Assembly: GCF_000143105.1 (NCBI RefSeq)
Contig: NW_014040765.1
Span: 1,984,001-2,048,000 of the forward strand
DNA: 64,000 nucleotides
Reading direction: 5' to 3'
Origin: Grosmannia clavigera kw1407
Lineage: Eukaryota > Ascomycota > Sordariomycetes > Ophiostomatales > Ophiostomataceae
The position numbers and the translations under genes are program-made. The notes under the pieces are model-generated. The model was not told where the DNA came from. It saw only the letters and a list, made by a program, of their open reading frames with translations, and made no database searches. Below, in pieces: positions 1-12,433 of this stretch (position 1 is the stretch's first letter; the number at the start of each line of letters is the position of its first letter).

Positions 1-667
1 GATGGGCGAGATAGATCTCGTCATCATCCTCATCCTCATCCTCCTCCTTATCGTCATCTCCAAAGTCTGACTCAGTATCGCTGTCAGGCTCTGGTGCCGT
101 CTCCTCATATGCCACGCTGCTGCTTAGACTTTGTGCAGCTGCATCGTATGGCGAGGAAAACTGGGCGTGATGAGACTGAGGCGGTGCAAAGAGTGGCTGC
201 ACCTCGAATGACCACGCCGGTGACCAAGAATACCGGCGGGTAGCCGTGGAAGATGTGTTGTGGGAAGGCACGACCTGGTGTGAAGACCGAGGCCGGCGAC
301 CCTGGAGCGTCGCCTGAGATGGACGACTGCTCCGTGTCTGCACGTGAGGCTGCACCGGGTAGAGATCCAGACTGGAGCCCTCACGAGCAAACGATTCAGT
401 GCCTTGACACTGCTGCAGCGATGATGTCACGGCCTGCACCGCGTTGCGGCGCAGGACACGCTGTTCTGCCATGTCCACAACCTCCTCCTCAGGTTCAGGA
501 ATCCAGGGAAGTTGGTACAGCTGGGACATGTTTTTTGTCTCTGACGGCTTGATTGACTTCTTGTCTTGGGAGCAATGCCCCTTCAGACGGATGGTCATCT
601 GCTGTGTGATTTTGTAGAGAATGCCGCTTTTTTTGCTGGCTGTCTTTGTCTTGGTAGAGATGGCCAT
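1..667 (-). CDS. Hypothetical protein with acidic C-terminal tract, cut by window edge
   Basis: An uninterrupted reading frame opens with an ATG at 667 on the minus strand and runs for 222 codons off the left edge without a stop. I do not recognise the family. The N-terminus is basic and Lys/Thr/Ser rich (MAISTKTKTASKK), the middle is Ser/Gln/Pro rich and probably disordered, and the last visible 30 residues are a run of Asp and Glu. The lack of stops over 666 bases and codon use like that of neighbouring genes support coding. The 3' end and any intron there are unseen. The composition would suit a nuclear or chromatin protein, but that is a guess. Its promoter would lie in the 0.8 kb between 667 and the stop of the LRR gene. 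Confidence 0.55.
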   Translation of the reverse strand, partial: MAISTKTKTASKKSGILYKITQQMTIRLKGHCSQDKKSIKPSETKNMSQLYQLPWIPEPEEEVVDMAEQRVLRRNAVQAVTSSLQQCQGTESFAREGSSLDLYPVQPHVQTRSSRPSQATLQGRRPRSSHQVVPSHNTSSTATRRYSWSPAWSFEVQPLFAPPQSHHAQFSSPYDAAAQSLSSSVAYEETAPEPDSDTESDFGDDDKEEDEDEDDDEIYLAH

Positions 668-1470
668 TTTTGGTTGTTTGAAAAAGGCTGTAGAAGTGAA
701 AGTTTGATGGTATTCACAGAAATTGTTGATGACTGAGCGGCAGTTGTGCAGCAGAGCCTGAAAAGTGTGTGGTAAGAGTGATGGAGAAGAGAAGAAGAAC
801 CAGAAATGTGCTGGGAAGTACCAGATATTTATGCTTCTCAGCAGGCGGAGAATAAGTGGCAAAGAATCGGACTGAGTAACAGAGTGGCAGAATCCAAAAG
901 TGCCGAAGCTGGATAGTTGGAACCAGAGAAATATTTTTTGAAGTGATGGAGGAGAAGGACGAAAAACAGAAATGAAGAAGGGGGGGGGGGCAGCTATTTA
1001 TGCTTCTGAGCAGGCGGAGAGCAGGTGGCGGCGAGCAGAGGAGAGGCACGGGATGGCAGAATCGCCCGAAAGAATAAGAATGAAGCAGAAGCCGTGGAGT
1101 CACGATGCTGAGAAGTGAGGGCAATGGGCGATGATAACAAGAGATGTCGAGAGAGTTGGTTGTGTAAGCCAAGCGCACGTGACGAGGCTATCACACAGTA
1201 TTTTGTTGGAGGATGAATTACAATATTAAGTGCTGCCGCTGGATGATGATGATAATAATACAGTCTGGCTAGACCGGAGAAGGAAAAGAAATGGAAAAGG
1301 GGAGAGCAGACAGGCAGAAACCACCGGTTCATGAACAAGAATTCGAAAGTTGGAAAAGTTGGAAAAGTGGTATATGGTATTAAAGAGGATAGAGCAAGGC
1401 CAGAGAGCAGAAGAAAAGACAAGTCGTAATATATGTCGCCACGTCGCCACGTGCCATTCCCCTTCTCCCT
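668..1470. other. Intergenic, no gene seen
   Basis: The stretch lies between two minus-strand genes and should hold the promoter of the left gene and the 3' region of the LRR gene. It is purine-rich on the plus strand and contains a run of ten G at about 981-990. The ORFs here are low-complexity and overlap each other without any recognisable domain. Confidence 0.6.
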
Positions 1471-4400
1471 TCAATCCACTTCATCGTCGACGACTTCGAC
1501 AACGCTGCCGCTGCTGCCACCGCCACCACCACCGGTCGTACTACTCCGGTTGGCCTCACGCCAGATGCCCATCTCAGCCACGGGAACACGGCCGCGCAGC
1601 CAGCGAAGAGTTGCCTCGGTGCCACGCTCGAGCACATTGAAACGCGGCACACGAAACCGGTTACCGAGCACGTCGAGCCGCTCCAGCCCGCCAACACCAC
1701 CCAGGAGACCGAGCCGCGGATTGAGATGCTCAATGTCATTGTTGGTCACGTCGACGATGCGCAGGCCCCGAATGCTCTCCGGATCCAGCTCCGACAGCCG
1801 GTTGTCGCTCGCCAGCAATACCGACAGCTCCGGAAAGGCTGCCCGCAATTGGCCGCCTGCCGGAAGCATCGCCACCCGGTTCACGCTCACATCCAGTTTT
1901 CGCAGCGACGGCGCCCGCAGCTGTCGCACCAGCGGCATCAGCCCCGTAATGTGGTTCGACGACAGGTTCAGCTCTCGCAGCACCGGTAGGTCCAGTCCCT
2001 CGCTCGCACCCCCATCGCCCAGGTACGACTCGCCCGACAGCGCGTTGCGTGCCAGCGACAGCACCGCCAGCGTCTCCGCAAAAAACGACAACGAGTCCGG
2101 AAGCGCTGTGAACATGTTGCGCTGCAGGTGCATTTCTCGCACCTGGTGCTCCTGCGCCACCCGTGATGCCACCAGCGGATTCAGCGCTGCCGACCCCGTC
2201 TCCGACCGGTCCAGTATGCCGCCCACCTTGACCGGCCACAGCTGGTTCGATATCGTATGAGACCGTGACCGCGCTGGCGTGTGGGGAGCCGACGTCGGCG
2301 GCGTCGCAAACACGTCCTCCGACCGTCCTTCGCTCATGTTGTCGTCCATACCTGGGCCCACGTTGCTGCTTCGTCGTCGGCTCTGGGACGACGTCTTTAC
2401 GGACAGCTCCGTCACCGCGTCTCGAAGCTCGTCCTGCAGCTCATCCGCGGTCAGATCCAGTCCCTTGCCGGCCATCTGTTTTCCATCTGCTTCTGGTTCC
2501 GGCTCGAGACGGCCGGCCAGCACGCTCTTGATCTCGTCTGTTGTCGCTGTGCAAAACTTCTTGTCCCGCAGCGGATTGCCGCCGAGACGCAGCTGCGCCA
2601 GGCTCTCCATACGTCCAATCTCTGACGGGATCACCCGGATGTCGTTGCTGGAGAAGTCGGCATGGCGCAGGCTGGGGAGCGTCTCGAAGCCGCTCGGCAC
2701 GCTGCTGATGTTGTTCTCGTCGGCCGCCAAAGTCACCAGGCTGCTCCACTTGCTGACATCTGGTAATACCTGCAGCCGGTTCATCGAGACGCAGAGATTG
2801 TGCAGCTTTGGCATCTCCAGACTGTCTGTCCGGGACCCTGACACAATGTGCGTAATCTGATTAGACGACACATCTAGCACCTGGAGATGTGGCAAGCTCG
2901 AGACCGCGTCTTCGATCAGTACCCCGCTCAGCTTGTTCTTCCGCACAATCAGCTCGGTAAGCGGCAGCTTCGACAGCGGCTCGAACACCAGGCTCTCGAA
3001 GTTGTTCTCGCTAATGTTGAGGATCCGGAGCTTGGCCATGTTGCCGACAGTCACCGGAAGCACAGAGATGTTGTTGCCGTGCAGGTCTGCACTCTCCAGG
3101 TTCTCCAGTTTCGCAAAACAGGGGTCCAACGGCCCGTAGAACAGGTTTCCACCAAGTTTCAGGTCGCGTAGTGACGTGATCTGCGAGATCACTTCGAATG
3201 CATTGTTTGTGATCCGGTTTTGGGACTAAAGTTGTCACCGTATGTTAGCTTCGTGTCTTCGCCCATTAAAGTTAACGACGCTCCTTCGCTGCTTACCAAG
3301 TTTAAAGACGTCAACATCTGCAGCCTCCGCAGTCCCATGGGCAGACAGATCAGCATGTTGCCGTGCAGATCCAGAGTCTCGAGCCCACCAAAGATATTGA
3401 AATAGCCCTCCTCGTTGTCGGCCAGCTCCTGTACATCGACGTCGGGGAACACCGAGTCCTCGATCATTTCGATCTCATTGTCCGCCGCCACAAACCGTGT
3501 CAAATCCACGTTCTCCGCCCACGAGCCGCCCGAATTCGACTTGTACATGTCCATGACCTCCTTCGGAATCTCTCGCAGACCCATGGCCGCAATATTCAGC
3601 CGGCCGCTCGTGCGGGCCGCATCAACACGGGCTTGTATGACCTTTGTGTGTGCTTGTTTGGTCCGGCCCTGACCGAAAGGATCTGTGCTCAGGCCAAAGT
3701 CGAACGTGCTGTCTGTCGGAATCACCGGCGCCTCGCCGGCCTCGCTCAAGCTGGTCGCCGATGTAGATACGGTTGTTGCTGTTGGATCGGACGCAGCAGT
3801 CGATACCGGGCTCTCCTCTATCACCGGCTGTGCCGCAGCCCGCCTCGCTGCCTTGGCTTTTGCAATCTGCTCCCGCAGAGCCGCAGATGACTTCCGACTG
3901 TTGTCGGCTGCAGCCTGTGCTGAGTCTGCTGAGTCTGAGTCGCGGGACCTAGACGGCTTGGCTCCTTCGCGGGACGTGGACGAGGCGCGAGGTGGAATTA
4001 CGCTCTTCTTCACAGGGGCAGGCGAAGCCACCGATGACTCTAGGCTGGACATGGACGGTTTCCTGTACAGACGGCTGATGGACGGGCGGGATATAAGAGG
4101 TCGAGCTGCGATCGTCTTAGAACCAAACCTCCCCGGCACAGGCGAAGCAACAGGCGACTTTTCTGGGCTGATCGCGCGGAAGTCACTGGGTGGTGACGTG
4201 AGGTCCGTCTGTTTTCTCGGCGCCGCCCGGAAGGCCGCGTTCAGCGAGGTTCGGGAAGGCGGTGCTCTCAGGGTGCGTGGGCTGGCGATGCGACTTGGGT
4301 TCGACAGTTCATCAATAGGAACAAAGGACGAGGTGGCAGATCGGAACGCGTTGACCGCGGTGTAGGGATTCGGGGTGCTGGTGTCATCCTGCCGCAAACT

Positions 4401-5174
4401 CGAACCTGGCCGGCTTTGTGGGCGGGAAGAAGACCCATCGGACTGAAAGCTAGAGCCCGGCCGAGAGGTACTCCCGGCTGAGCTGCCGCGGCGGCGTTGT
4501 GCCAGACGTCCGGCATCGTCGTAAAAGCCAAAGCTCTTCCCCTTGACGGCGGGCGAGTTGGGGATCTGGGACAGCGTCTCCATCGTTCTTTCGGTCAGGG
4601 ATGGACGTGGACGCAGCCGTCGAGGATGCAGCGAGTCTCCTGCATCGCCTACACTCTGTTCGCTGACGGTATCGAGAAACAAGTCGTCCACGGGGCTTAC
4701 GGAGTGTGATGTCGGTGGTGAAGGGGTGTTCGCCAGTTGCTGTGAGGAGGCACGTCGAGTAAGCGGTCTTGGTAACAGCTTTTTGGCTGTGTCACCCGTG
4801 GTCGGCCGCGAGTTCGGCGCGCTGGGGCCCGGCGGTGTTCTCGCCCCCTTGACATACTGTCCAGACACGGCACGGGTACGGGGAGATGGGTGTTGGAGAC
4901 CCGAGTTGGCAGGCGAGCCTGAGGATAGCTGTGGGCTGAGGCGGTCTCGCGACGGAACGGCTCGGAGCTTCGGGTTGCGCAGCTGGCCACCGAGGGCGTC
5001 TCCTGACAGAGATCCTCTGGATGGGGTATGCCGCAGAGGCAAGGCTCTGTTCGTGGTTGCGGAAAACGAGGGCGCTGAGTGGGAGGTCGAAATGGATGAT
5101 GGGGTGGAGGCAACGGGCAGTCGAGACGGCCGTGGCAGGCCGGACGGTTTGAGGCTCTGGCGGCGATCGTCCAT
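1471..5174 (-). CDS. Leucine-rich repeat protein (LRRC40-like) with long disordered N-terminus
   Basis: Two exons: 5174-3297 and 3225-1471, joined across a 71-bp intron (3226-3296; GTAAGC donor, GCTAAC branch, TTTAG acceptor). The junction restores an LRR consensus (LTSLNL|SQNRI), and both exons are whole codons, giving 1,210 residues. Residues 1 to about 480 are Ser/Pro/Arg rich and probably disordered. The rest holds two blocks of LRRs (LxxLxLxxN), split by a charged linker of about 90 residues near 840-930, and ends with a conserved-looking segment (FRVPRFNVLERG) followed by a Gly/Ser and acidic tail. LRRs of this kind act as protein-binding scaffolds; the partner is unknown. I start at MDDRRQ because the reading frame further upstream translates to hydrophobic, Phe-rich sequence typical of a 5' UTR. 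Confidence is high for the gene and moderate for the start. Confidence 0.88.
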
Positions 5175-7549
5175 CGTGCTGGTGCGAGCGGTTGCGTGGC
5201 ACGTCAAGCAGCAGGAACAAAGGCGGCTCTCGTAGTTCGTCCGATGGTAGCAAGACAGATTCCCGCTGTTTCGTTTTTCTGGGACGGAGACGACCCCCTC
5301 GTCGAGATTGGAAAAGAATCCGTGCGTTCCCGCGGCGAGCGTGTCACAATCAGGGGAAGCGGAGGGGCGACCGAGCAGCTCTGTCGGGTCCTGGCACTCG
5401 TCGGCGGTGAGACGGTCTGTATGGCAAAAAGAGCATCTTCTTTCCGAAACAGTGTAGAAAAAGGAATGTACGAGAAGCGGACGACGTACCAGAAAAAAAG
5501 GAAGAAAAACAAACAAGAAAAACGAGAAAAACAACGGGCAGATCTCCCCAGAATAAAGGGGCAAGGGCCAATGGGGAAAACGGGAAATATGCAGAAGACC
5601 ATCGAAATAAGACAGAGTGACGGTGGCACCAACGCCAGACGCGAATGGGAAAATACGCAGACGCGAGACAGGGGACTGACGATGGTGGATGTCACCCTAC
5701 CCCACCTTCCAACAACCTTCAAGTACGGAGTAGGGCTGCCTCCAACTGCCAGGGCACCTGGCTGCCGCAGTCAGAGCTTGTTTCGGCGCTGTTGAAATCT
5801 AGTTTTAGCGGCCTTCGTGGCGTACCGCGCCCTGTAGATCTGCCGCGGGCGCTGGAGTGACACCACGTGACGCTGCACTGTATCCCAGATACTAATTGGC
5901 TACAGTATTTCGTACTCCGTACGTAGCAATATCATAAGATTTGCACATCTTTGACACCAAGTGGAACGATATGGTCAGGCGTATCCGTGGGACTGTACGG
6001 AGTACGGAGTACCGTATCATAGAAAGCCCTTGTCTTGGACAAGCCAGTCCCGGGTCTCGGGACCGGTATGTTTTGTTCGTACTCGTACCCGCAGGCAATC
6101 CCAGGAGTCTTCAGCAAATTTCGATTAGGGATCCGGACCCAACTTTAAGCTAGTGTTGGCGTGACTTTTCGGTTTTACTGGCACGACAAAAATATTCATC
6201 TCGACTTGACCTGCGCTGTACTCCATTTGATGGGAAGTGATGCCGGCTATTCGTCCACGAGGAAGCTGATGATCAATTTGCCCCGCTGTCCTGCAGCGCT
6301 TTGTTGACTTGGTGGCGTCGTGGCAGTCTTGGAACTGTGCCTCTCATTTTCAAAAATTCCACACGCATCCCACGATCTCCCTAGACTGTGAGGGGCGCCC
6401 GGGTCCAATCCATCTCATTGTTACCCAGAAGATCGTAGCACAAGGCATCCTCGTCAATGGTCCCTGCCTCGACTTTTTGGGGAATGTTGTCTCGCAGGTG
6501 GGGTATCGGGAGGAGATCGATATGGGTGGTGGATTATTGTCCTCTGCAGACTGGTAGGATGGAGGCTGTTGCGCGTCGCCACCAGGGCTCCTGTTCTCCG
6601 TAGGACTACAAGTAGAAGGTGCGGGTCCATGAAGATTTAACGGGGACACCATGTCGTCGCTGCACAAGTCCACAATCGGAATACCCAATGTGTTCCGTTT
6701 TTCAGAGCCAAAACATTGATGAAGCTCAGACGGACCGGATTCAACAGGTCGCTCGGTCTCTGTATGTAGACAGAGCAGTCTAGAGACGCCCGACGAAATT
6801 CTTGGCTGCCTCTCGTATCCACTCGACAATGCAGCCATAAGAGTTGTCCCTTGCACGGACTGGGGATGATTCGGTGGTTCATTGAGGGCAATCGCAAAAA
6901 AAAGATGGACGTTGGCTGGGCCGTTGCTCTTAGGACCGGCTATGGATTGATGCCGGTGCTTTTGGTTGTGTCGGCGTTTTCAATCTACCGGAAACGCTTC
7001 ATATTGCCTGTTGCCGTCAGTAGTCCACACACAGTAAGTGTTACATATGCGATGGACTGATACCCCCTTGTCAGTGAATCGACAGGCGCCATCGGTTTGA
7101 CCTATCCTAAGGACAAGCAGTGAACACAATCTAGTTGCCAGGTGCGCAAATCCCGAGGAATTTTAGCGTTAATAATAGATGGAAGCCGGGATTGGTTTTT
7201 CAGTAGTCTGTGCATTGCCGGCTCGAGGACCCCTCCCCCCAAAAAGTCACAATGCATCAGAGATAAGGTTGCGTCAAGTAAGAGTTTGCCCATAGCCGTT
7301 CATTTCCACCAATAACTTCGAAAGGAATGTCGAACCCTACGACGGTGCTCCGCTATAATTGCTAAAAAGCTCGACCAGACGCCTACGCGGACCTCGATGG
7401 CACACCAGGGCATCATTACGCCACTACGTTCAAGAAGGACAGCAAGGTGTGTTTCGTGCCAATGCAGCAACCCACGTGTTTTCTTTTGCTATGGACGTCT
7501 AGCATTGGTGGAAATACGGAGGGAAAAAAAAATCCTTAGCGCTAAAAAA
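5175..7549. other. Long intergenic region without a convincing gene
   Basis: It contains four copies of the dispersed 9-mer TACGGAGTA (5724, 5913, and an overlapping pair at 5996 and 6003) and AT/GC-mixed sequence. ORFs between 6300 and 6900 do not resolve into a domain and lack consistent splice structure. Confidence 0.5.
7544..7549 (-). terminator. RNA polymerase III T-run terminator
   Basis: Read on the minus strand this is six consecutive T, beginning right after the 3' end of the tRNA-Ser gene. This is the usual Pol III termination signal. Confidence 0.7.
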
Positions 7550-7630
7550 CGACAAGAGAGAGATTCGAACTCTCGCTCCCGAAGGAACTGGCTTAGCAGG
7601 CCAGCGCGTTAACCACTCCGCCATCTTGCC
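7550..7630 (-). tRNA. tRNA-Ser (anticodon GCT)
   Basis: The minus strand folds as a complete 81-nt class II tRNA. The acceptor stem is GGCAAGA paired with TCTTGTC (one G-T pair) and the discriminator is G. The D-arm contains GTGGTTAA, the anticodon stem CTGGC/GCCAG holds loop CTGCTAA with anticodon GCT, the variable arm is long as expected for serine, and the T-arm is GAGAG TTCGAAT CTCTC. It reads AGC/AGT codons. There is no intron. The D-arm and the T-loop TTCGAAT supply the internal A and B box promoter elements. Confidence 0.97.
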
Positions 7631-7952
7631 TGGTTTGCTGATGAAAATTTATCTAGGGGCTTCTACTATATGGCTGCCTCGGAGTGGTACCTTTTTTCTT
7701 TGCATCCTCGAAGGGGGCGTACGGAGTACACTTGGGTAATAAAATAGCCCGCCCGGGATCTTTCTTTCTGATGCGAAGAGCATTGAAAATTCCGTGCAAC
7801 CCTGGCCTAAGATGTACTAGCTCTAAAGAAGGTGGTGCTAAGATTCCTGGTGGTCCCGGGTGTGTACATCTTCTCTCTTCAATGCTTTTTTATTTTAATT
7901 TCAGAAACAACACACCTTATTAGGGCTTCTGATCCAACTATAGATTGGTAGC

Positions 7953-8224
7953 AATGATGTGGGATATCTACACCAGAAACAAAGTGACCTGGAGAGGCAT
8001 ATAGCCTGCCGACGACAGTGTACGAGCACGCCGGTAACTTTGACCGTCTAGTTTGCTAAAGCCCCTGCATGGAACGAGATGTTCTGGAACGAAAAGGACA
8101 CGTATGATATAGACGCTATTGATGCACCGCCTGACGAGCTGAAATTGGTGTGAATGTAGAAGCACGACTTTGAACAACTGACCAAGTACCCGGTCGTGCT
8201 GCTCGAGGAACTTTGACCGAGGAC
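7953..8224 (+). pseudogene. Possible eroded coding relic, unidentified
   Basis: One plus-strand frame reads as protein-like sequence broken by stops: an open stretch up to about 8046, then 34 open codons (8050-8151, containing WNEMFWNEKDTYDIDAI), then KHDFEQLTKYPVVLLEEL between further stops. The acidic and Trp-containing composition is unlike the surrounding noncoding DNA. I cannot name the family and see no intact gene around it. Chance open reading is a real alternative. Confidence 0.22.
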
Positions 8225-8895
8225 GATCCCCCCTTAGATTGTCTATGACGGAGATTTTACAGTTGGTTGTCAATGGGAATTGTTGCAAGTTAGAAGCGCG
8301 TGCGGCTCACCAGAGGAAAAAGTGTTTGCAGCGCCATGCTTTTAAGATCAACCTGATCGGCCTAGCGTCCGCGGCTATCGATACGTAGGTCCTCGCTCTT
8401 GCAAATATGAGCACAAGTCCTGGTTTTGTTTGCGGGCGAAAGCTTCTAGTTTCTAAAAGAGTTTTTTTCAATAACGAGGACGTGCATTGCTGACGTAAAG
8501 TTGATCAAGAACGTTTTGGAAACCTCATTTCGCAATTGTTTGAGAATTGACGAAACACATCAATAATGTACATACTCTACACAAGAATTCATTGCTATTT
8601 CTACGATTTGTGCGTGGTATAAGTCTTGCTGTCTAATGTGGACAAGATGCTGAAGGTTCAGTTACACAAGCCAATTCATGTGGGTTAGCGGTTAGCATTA
8701 CTAAAACGTCTGCCTAAAATAAATTCAGTAAATAGTAGTCAGCCATTTTACCGTTCATTACATTTCACACTGTCCAACTTCGGCGCAAACATCACATTGG
8801 GTCTGCCACTGCCATCAGCGAACGATTCTCTCATTTTTCTCTCCGTCTCAACAGCTGCCTTAAATCACCGGGTTTGCTGACTTGTCGTGTACATC
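8225..8895. other. Intergenic, AT-rich
   Basis: No gene is seen. The last 150 bases before 8896 are pyrimidine-rich and would be the promoter and 5' UTR of the HNH gene. Confidence 0.5.
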
Positions 8896-10503
8896 ATGTC
8901 TGCTTCGGAAGAAGCTGGGCACAACGATGCTGCCAAAGCTGCCGCAATACTTGGCATCAACGCGGCCGCTGTGGACGAAAACATTCTCAAACGTGCGAGG
9001 CGAGCCGCGCGCGTCGCAACCGCGAACGCCAAAGCTTTTGATGCAGCTCTTCAGCTCGCGGAATTCAAGCCAGCTGCCGTTATTACCATGAGTAACGACA
9101 TACCACAGCAGTGAGAGCCGGTGCTTGATTATGTTACCGAAATGGACGTGCGGGCTGAGCTACTCCGGTTTCTTTGTCGGCATTGTGCGGAGAACTCAAT
9201 CCGGAAGCCCAATGCCACGATTGCGGCCATTTTCATGGTCGCTCCCATAAGCGTCTTGCAAACAGAAATGGAACTTCTCGGGAATAATGACTGCGAGCAT
9301 TCCACCCTGCTGTACACAGCAGGCGATCATGCCATTGCATCCATTCGGTTGTGTGAGTATACAGCATATTTTCATTGAATAGGATGTTAGAAAAGAGGTT
9401 TGGGGGTTCCGCAGTTAGCCCTGCTGGCACAAATGATACCAATACATGCTAACACCTCTTCCCCCGTTCAGTTCTAGCACAAGGGGGGGGGGAATAAGCG
9501 GGTCTCCGAAACCGAATCGAGCAATCCGCCATCCACTCCAATCAGAAAGCGTCCAGCCTCAAGCAGCCCGTCCAGCTCAGCAGTGATTAGCCCAGCCAAA
9601 AGACGGGCCGCTGCGAGACATGAACGGGCAATCTCAGATACCCCAATATATCAGCCTGGTGCGAGTGAAGCTGCAGATTTTGAGCCTTCCCTGCCGCCTG
9701 CTTCATCGTTGTCATCGAACACAAGAAGCCAGAGCGCTGTTTACCGCGTAAGTATACAACGCTAGCTTTACATTGAAATAGGCAGACTTATCACCTGTGC
9801 TTTGCTAACAATATCGCAGACTCAAAAAAGGGATCTTAAAAAGTGCATCATCACGGGTACCAGCCATCCAGCTGTTGCGCACATCTTTCCGAATTCCCTT
9901 AGCAAGACGAACACAGTTTCGCTGGATCATATCCTGATGCTTTTCTGGAGGTCCGAATCTAGTCGTTTGATAGGACTGTATACGACTATTGCGGTAACAG
10001 AGTCACCGAAAAATCTTCTATGCATGAACCATCAACTCCACTCCTGGTGGGGGCGAGCACTTTTTGGCCTGAAGCCACTGTCAAAGACTGACAAGGAAGT
10101 CGTGGTCCAATTTCACTGGCTAAAGCGGCCAGTCTTTAAACCGAAGGACCCAATTGATGCCGACTGCTTCGTCGAAGCTGTGCGTGATCCGGCCTGGGGC
10201 TCACCTATGGCTTTCCGCGAGAGTGGCCTGCCCCTCGAAACAGGCCAGACATTCACCATCACCGCAGACAAGGAAGAAGACCTGCCAAGTTTAGAACTCC
10301 TCGGACTCCAGTGGAATCTGTTGCGCATCGCAGCTATGTCTGGCGCGGGGGAGGCATCCGACGAGGACTACGCCGATGACTATGACGATTATTTGAACAA
10401 ATTTGATGAGTTTGTGCACGAGTCCGAGGAGGACACGTCTTGGGACGATGTCCAATTTTGGGTGGACAACAAGAGAGTGAGGAGAGATTCTAGATCCTCT
10501 TAG
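8896..10503 (+). pseudogene. HNH_2-type nuclease-domain protein, reading frame interrupted
   Basis: Exon 1 runs 8896-9352 with an in-frame TGA at 9112-9114 after codon 72, and coding-quality sequence continues in the same frame (VLDYVTEMDVRAELLRFLC). Intron 9353-9471 (GTGAGT, GCTAAC branch, TTCAG) leads to exon 2 (9472-9747), where a run of ten G (9483-9492) puts the Ser/Pro/Lys-Arg rich linker one base out of frame. Intron 9748-9819 leads to exon 3 (9820-10503), which keeps a complete fungal HNH_2-like domain: CIITG, AHIFP, then NLLCMNHQLH, followed by an acidic C-terminal tail. Proteins of this family are common in ascomycetes and mostly uncharacterised. Two lesions suggest a pseudogene; readthrough plus a sequencing error in the G-run could also explain them. 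Confidence 0.65.
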
Positions 10504-12433
10504 CAGGAGGACCGGATTTGTTTGGCCTAGCGCTCAGAAAATGTCGCGGTACAGCACTTCCCGAAGAGCTTAGTTCTGTGAGACTATCTGACGCCATCCT
10601 CTGGGTTGTTGATCAGCTCCAGCGCCGCTGGGCTTGGGCTATGCAGACAATGGTTTCAGGGATTCTTCTAAGGTGGTGGTGCTGGGACTAGCGTCAGGGT
10701 GCCGACCGGATTGGCAGACGACGTCGGCGAGGAGGCGCTGGCGGCCAGATCGGAGATGGAGAAGGCGGCTGCCATAGGATTGTGCTGAAGCATTGGCTGA
10801 CACGGGACGACGAGTAGGAGGAAACCAATAAAACAGAAGAAAGTGTTCACCGCCTTCGTTGTAAGATACACTCTACACTAATGCCTTATCGTTAGTTTTT
10901 GGCAATTGGTCTCCTGCACAACAACCCAGCCTATCACGTGGTGTGGAATTGCGCAATGGCCGTCTGCTCTACGGAGTAGATATTGCGTGAACAATAGCAA
11001 CTAGTCAGAAAGCGACTAGACTGAAAGGGAGCCACCGAATGGGATGGGGGGTTGGGTAAGGGTGCATCCCTTTGTAGCAGGCCTTTAAATTCTTTGAATC
11101 GACGGTGAAGGAGTTGAGGGATGTTAGCAGACAAACGCTAACAACGTTCTTTGTATCTGTATATTTTAAGATACTTGCTACATACTGCCGTTAGTATAGA
11201 GTAGCCGTAAGCCTAAAGTTTTGGTAACAGCTTTAGTAAGGACTCGTAAGGTTTGTCTACGAACTATGCGTGACCCGTTGTTTAATATAGTGAATATATT
11301 ACTGGGTTTTGCGCCCAAATACAAAGAACGGAGAGCTATAATGCTAGCTTAACACTCTTTCATGGCATACTGAGCCCCCATAATTTATTTGTGAACAGGC
11401 TTTAAGGCTAAACCGGACCAGCAGAAGCCGTGAGATACGTATCACGAAATTCAACCGCTCTGTACACTGCCGACGTTGACCTTCATAGACGAAGATGTCG
11501 ACTGCGGAGTAGTCACGGGTACTTTACTAAGTATACCTGGACAAGTGTTAGCTATCTTCTGTGGGGGTGCGGGCATGTAGTCACTTGCAGTCCTTAAACA
11601 AGGCATCACCAGGCAGTCCCAGTATTCCATGTCTTGCCGATGCCCCGCCGCTTTGTGGAGGAACGCGGTCGTAAGTTTCTTGTTTAAATTGGGAGCCTAT
11701 ACCGAGGAAATTTTCTTCTCTGGTGCTGTATCCCATCGATTGTGTGCTTGTAGGCTGGACCATGTCTACCCGTACTACCAGTTCTTGCAAGGAAAGAATA
11801 AATTGTGTAGCAAGAAAGAATGTGGCGTGTTGGGTTCTGGTTTGTCCATTTTAAAGCGAGTGCATCAAACCTACCGTAGAGGGGGGTACTCTCCGATTTC
11901 CGATTTCAATTCGGGCGTGCTTCGGGTCATAGCTTAACGATGTTCGGTGACGACCGGTTAACTTATGTCCCCTCCCCCCTTTTAATTCTAAAAAAAACTC
12001 AAAGCATCCAAGATTTGCACCTGTTAGATGGATACGCTTTTTAAATTTAGCGAAGGTTGCAGCTGCAATGACTAGGACGTTGGAGAATCATTTGGCCAAA
12101 ACGTGCTTTGTCCGTCCGTAATAGAATCTTACATTTCGGACGGCTCCCTTTAACTAGCTTCGCTAAAAGTCGTATTATGTAGCATCCCCCGACTTTTTAG
12201 CTCACAACATAATATTAACGGAATGTGGAGTGGGGAGATGACGCCCGCTTTTATGGCGTTGCCGTCGGCGGCCCGCGATCCTTTACTAATCGGACTGTCT
12301 TTCGCCTTTATTAAACGAAGGATGTAGGTGCAAAATGGGCATCGAGCTTGGATTTATTCGCACTTACCCCTGCTTCTAGGGCACAATCAGACGGATGATA
12401 GGACGGGTGACATATGCTGTCACATGCCAACCT
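10504..12433. other. Gene-poor AT-rich region
   Basis: Almost 2 kb without a supported gene. One TACGGAGTA copy lies at 10970. ORFs here (for example 10668-10871 and 11581-11790 on the minus strand, 11629-11937 on the plus) lack domains, and the first does not begin with ATG. The base composition and stop density suggest old, degraded sequence, but I recognise no transposon. Confidence 0.5.

Noticed and set aside
1433..5235. Long plus-strand ORFs opposite the LRR gene
   Set aside because: They are antisense shadows of a well-supported coding region with strong codon bias.
6350..6897. Minus-strand ORFs with a faint ankyrin-like phrase (GTTLMAALSSGYER)
   Set aside because: Only one short phrase resembles an ankyrin helix pair; the repeat spacing does not continue and there is no gene model.
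10668..10871. 67-codon ORF with a signal-peptide-like start
   Set aside because: The start codon is GTG, not ATG, and there is no supporting context for a secreted protein.
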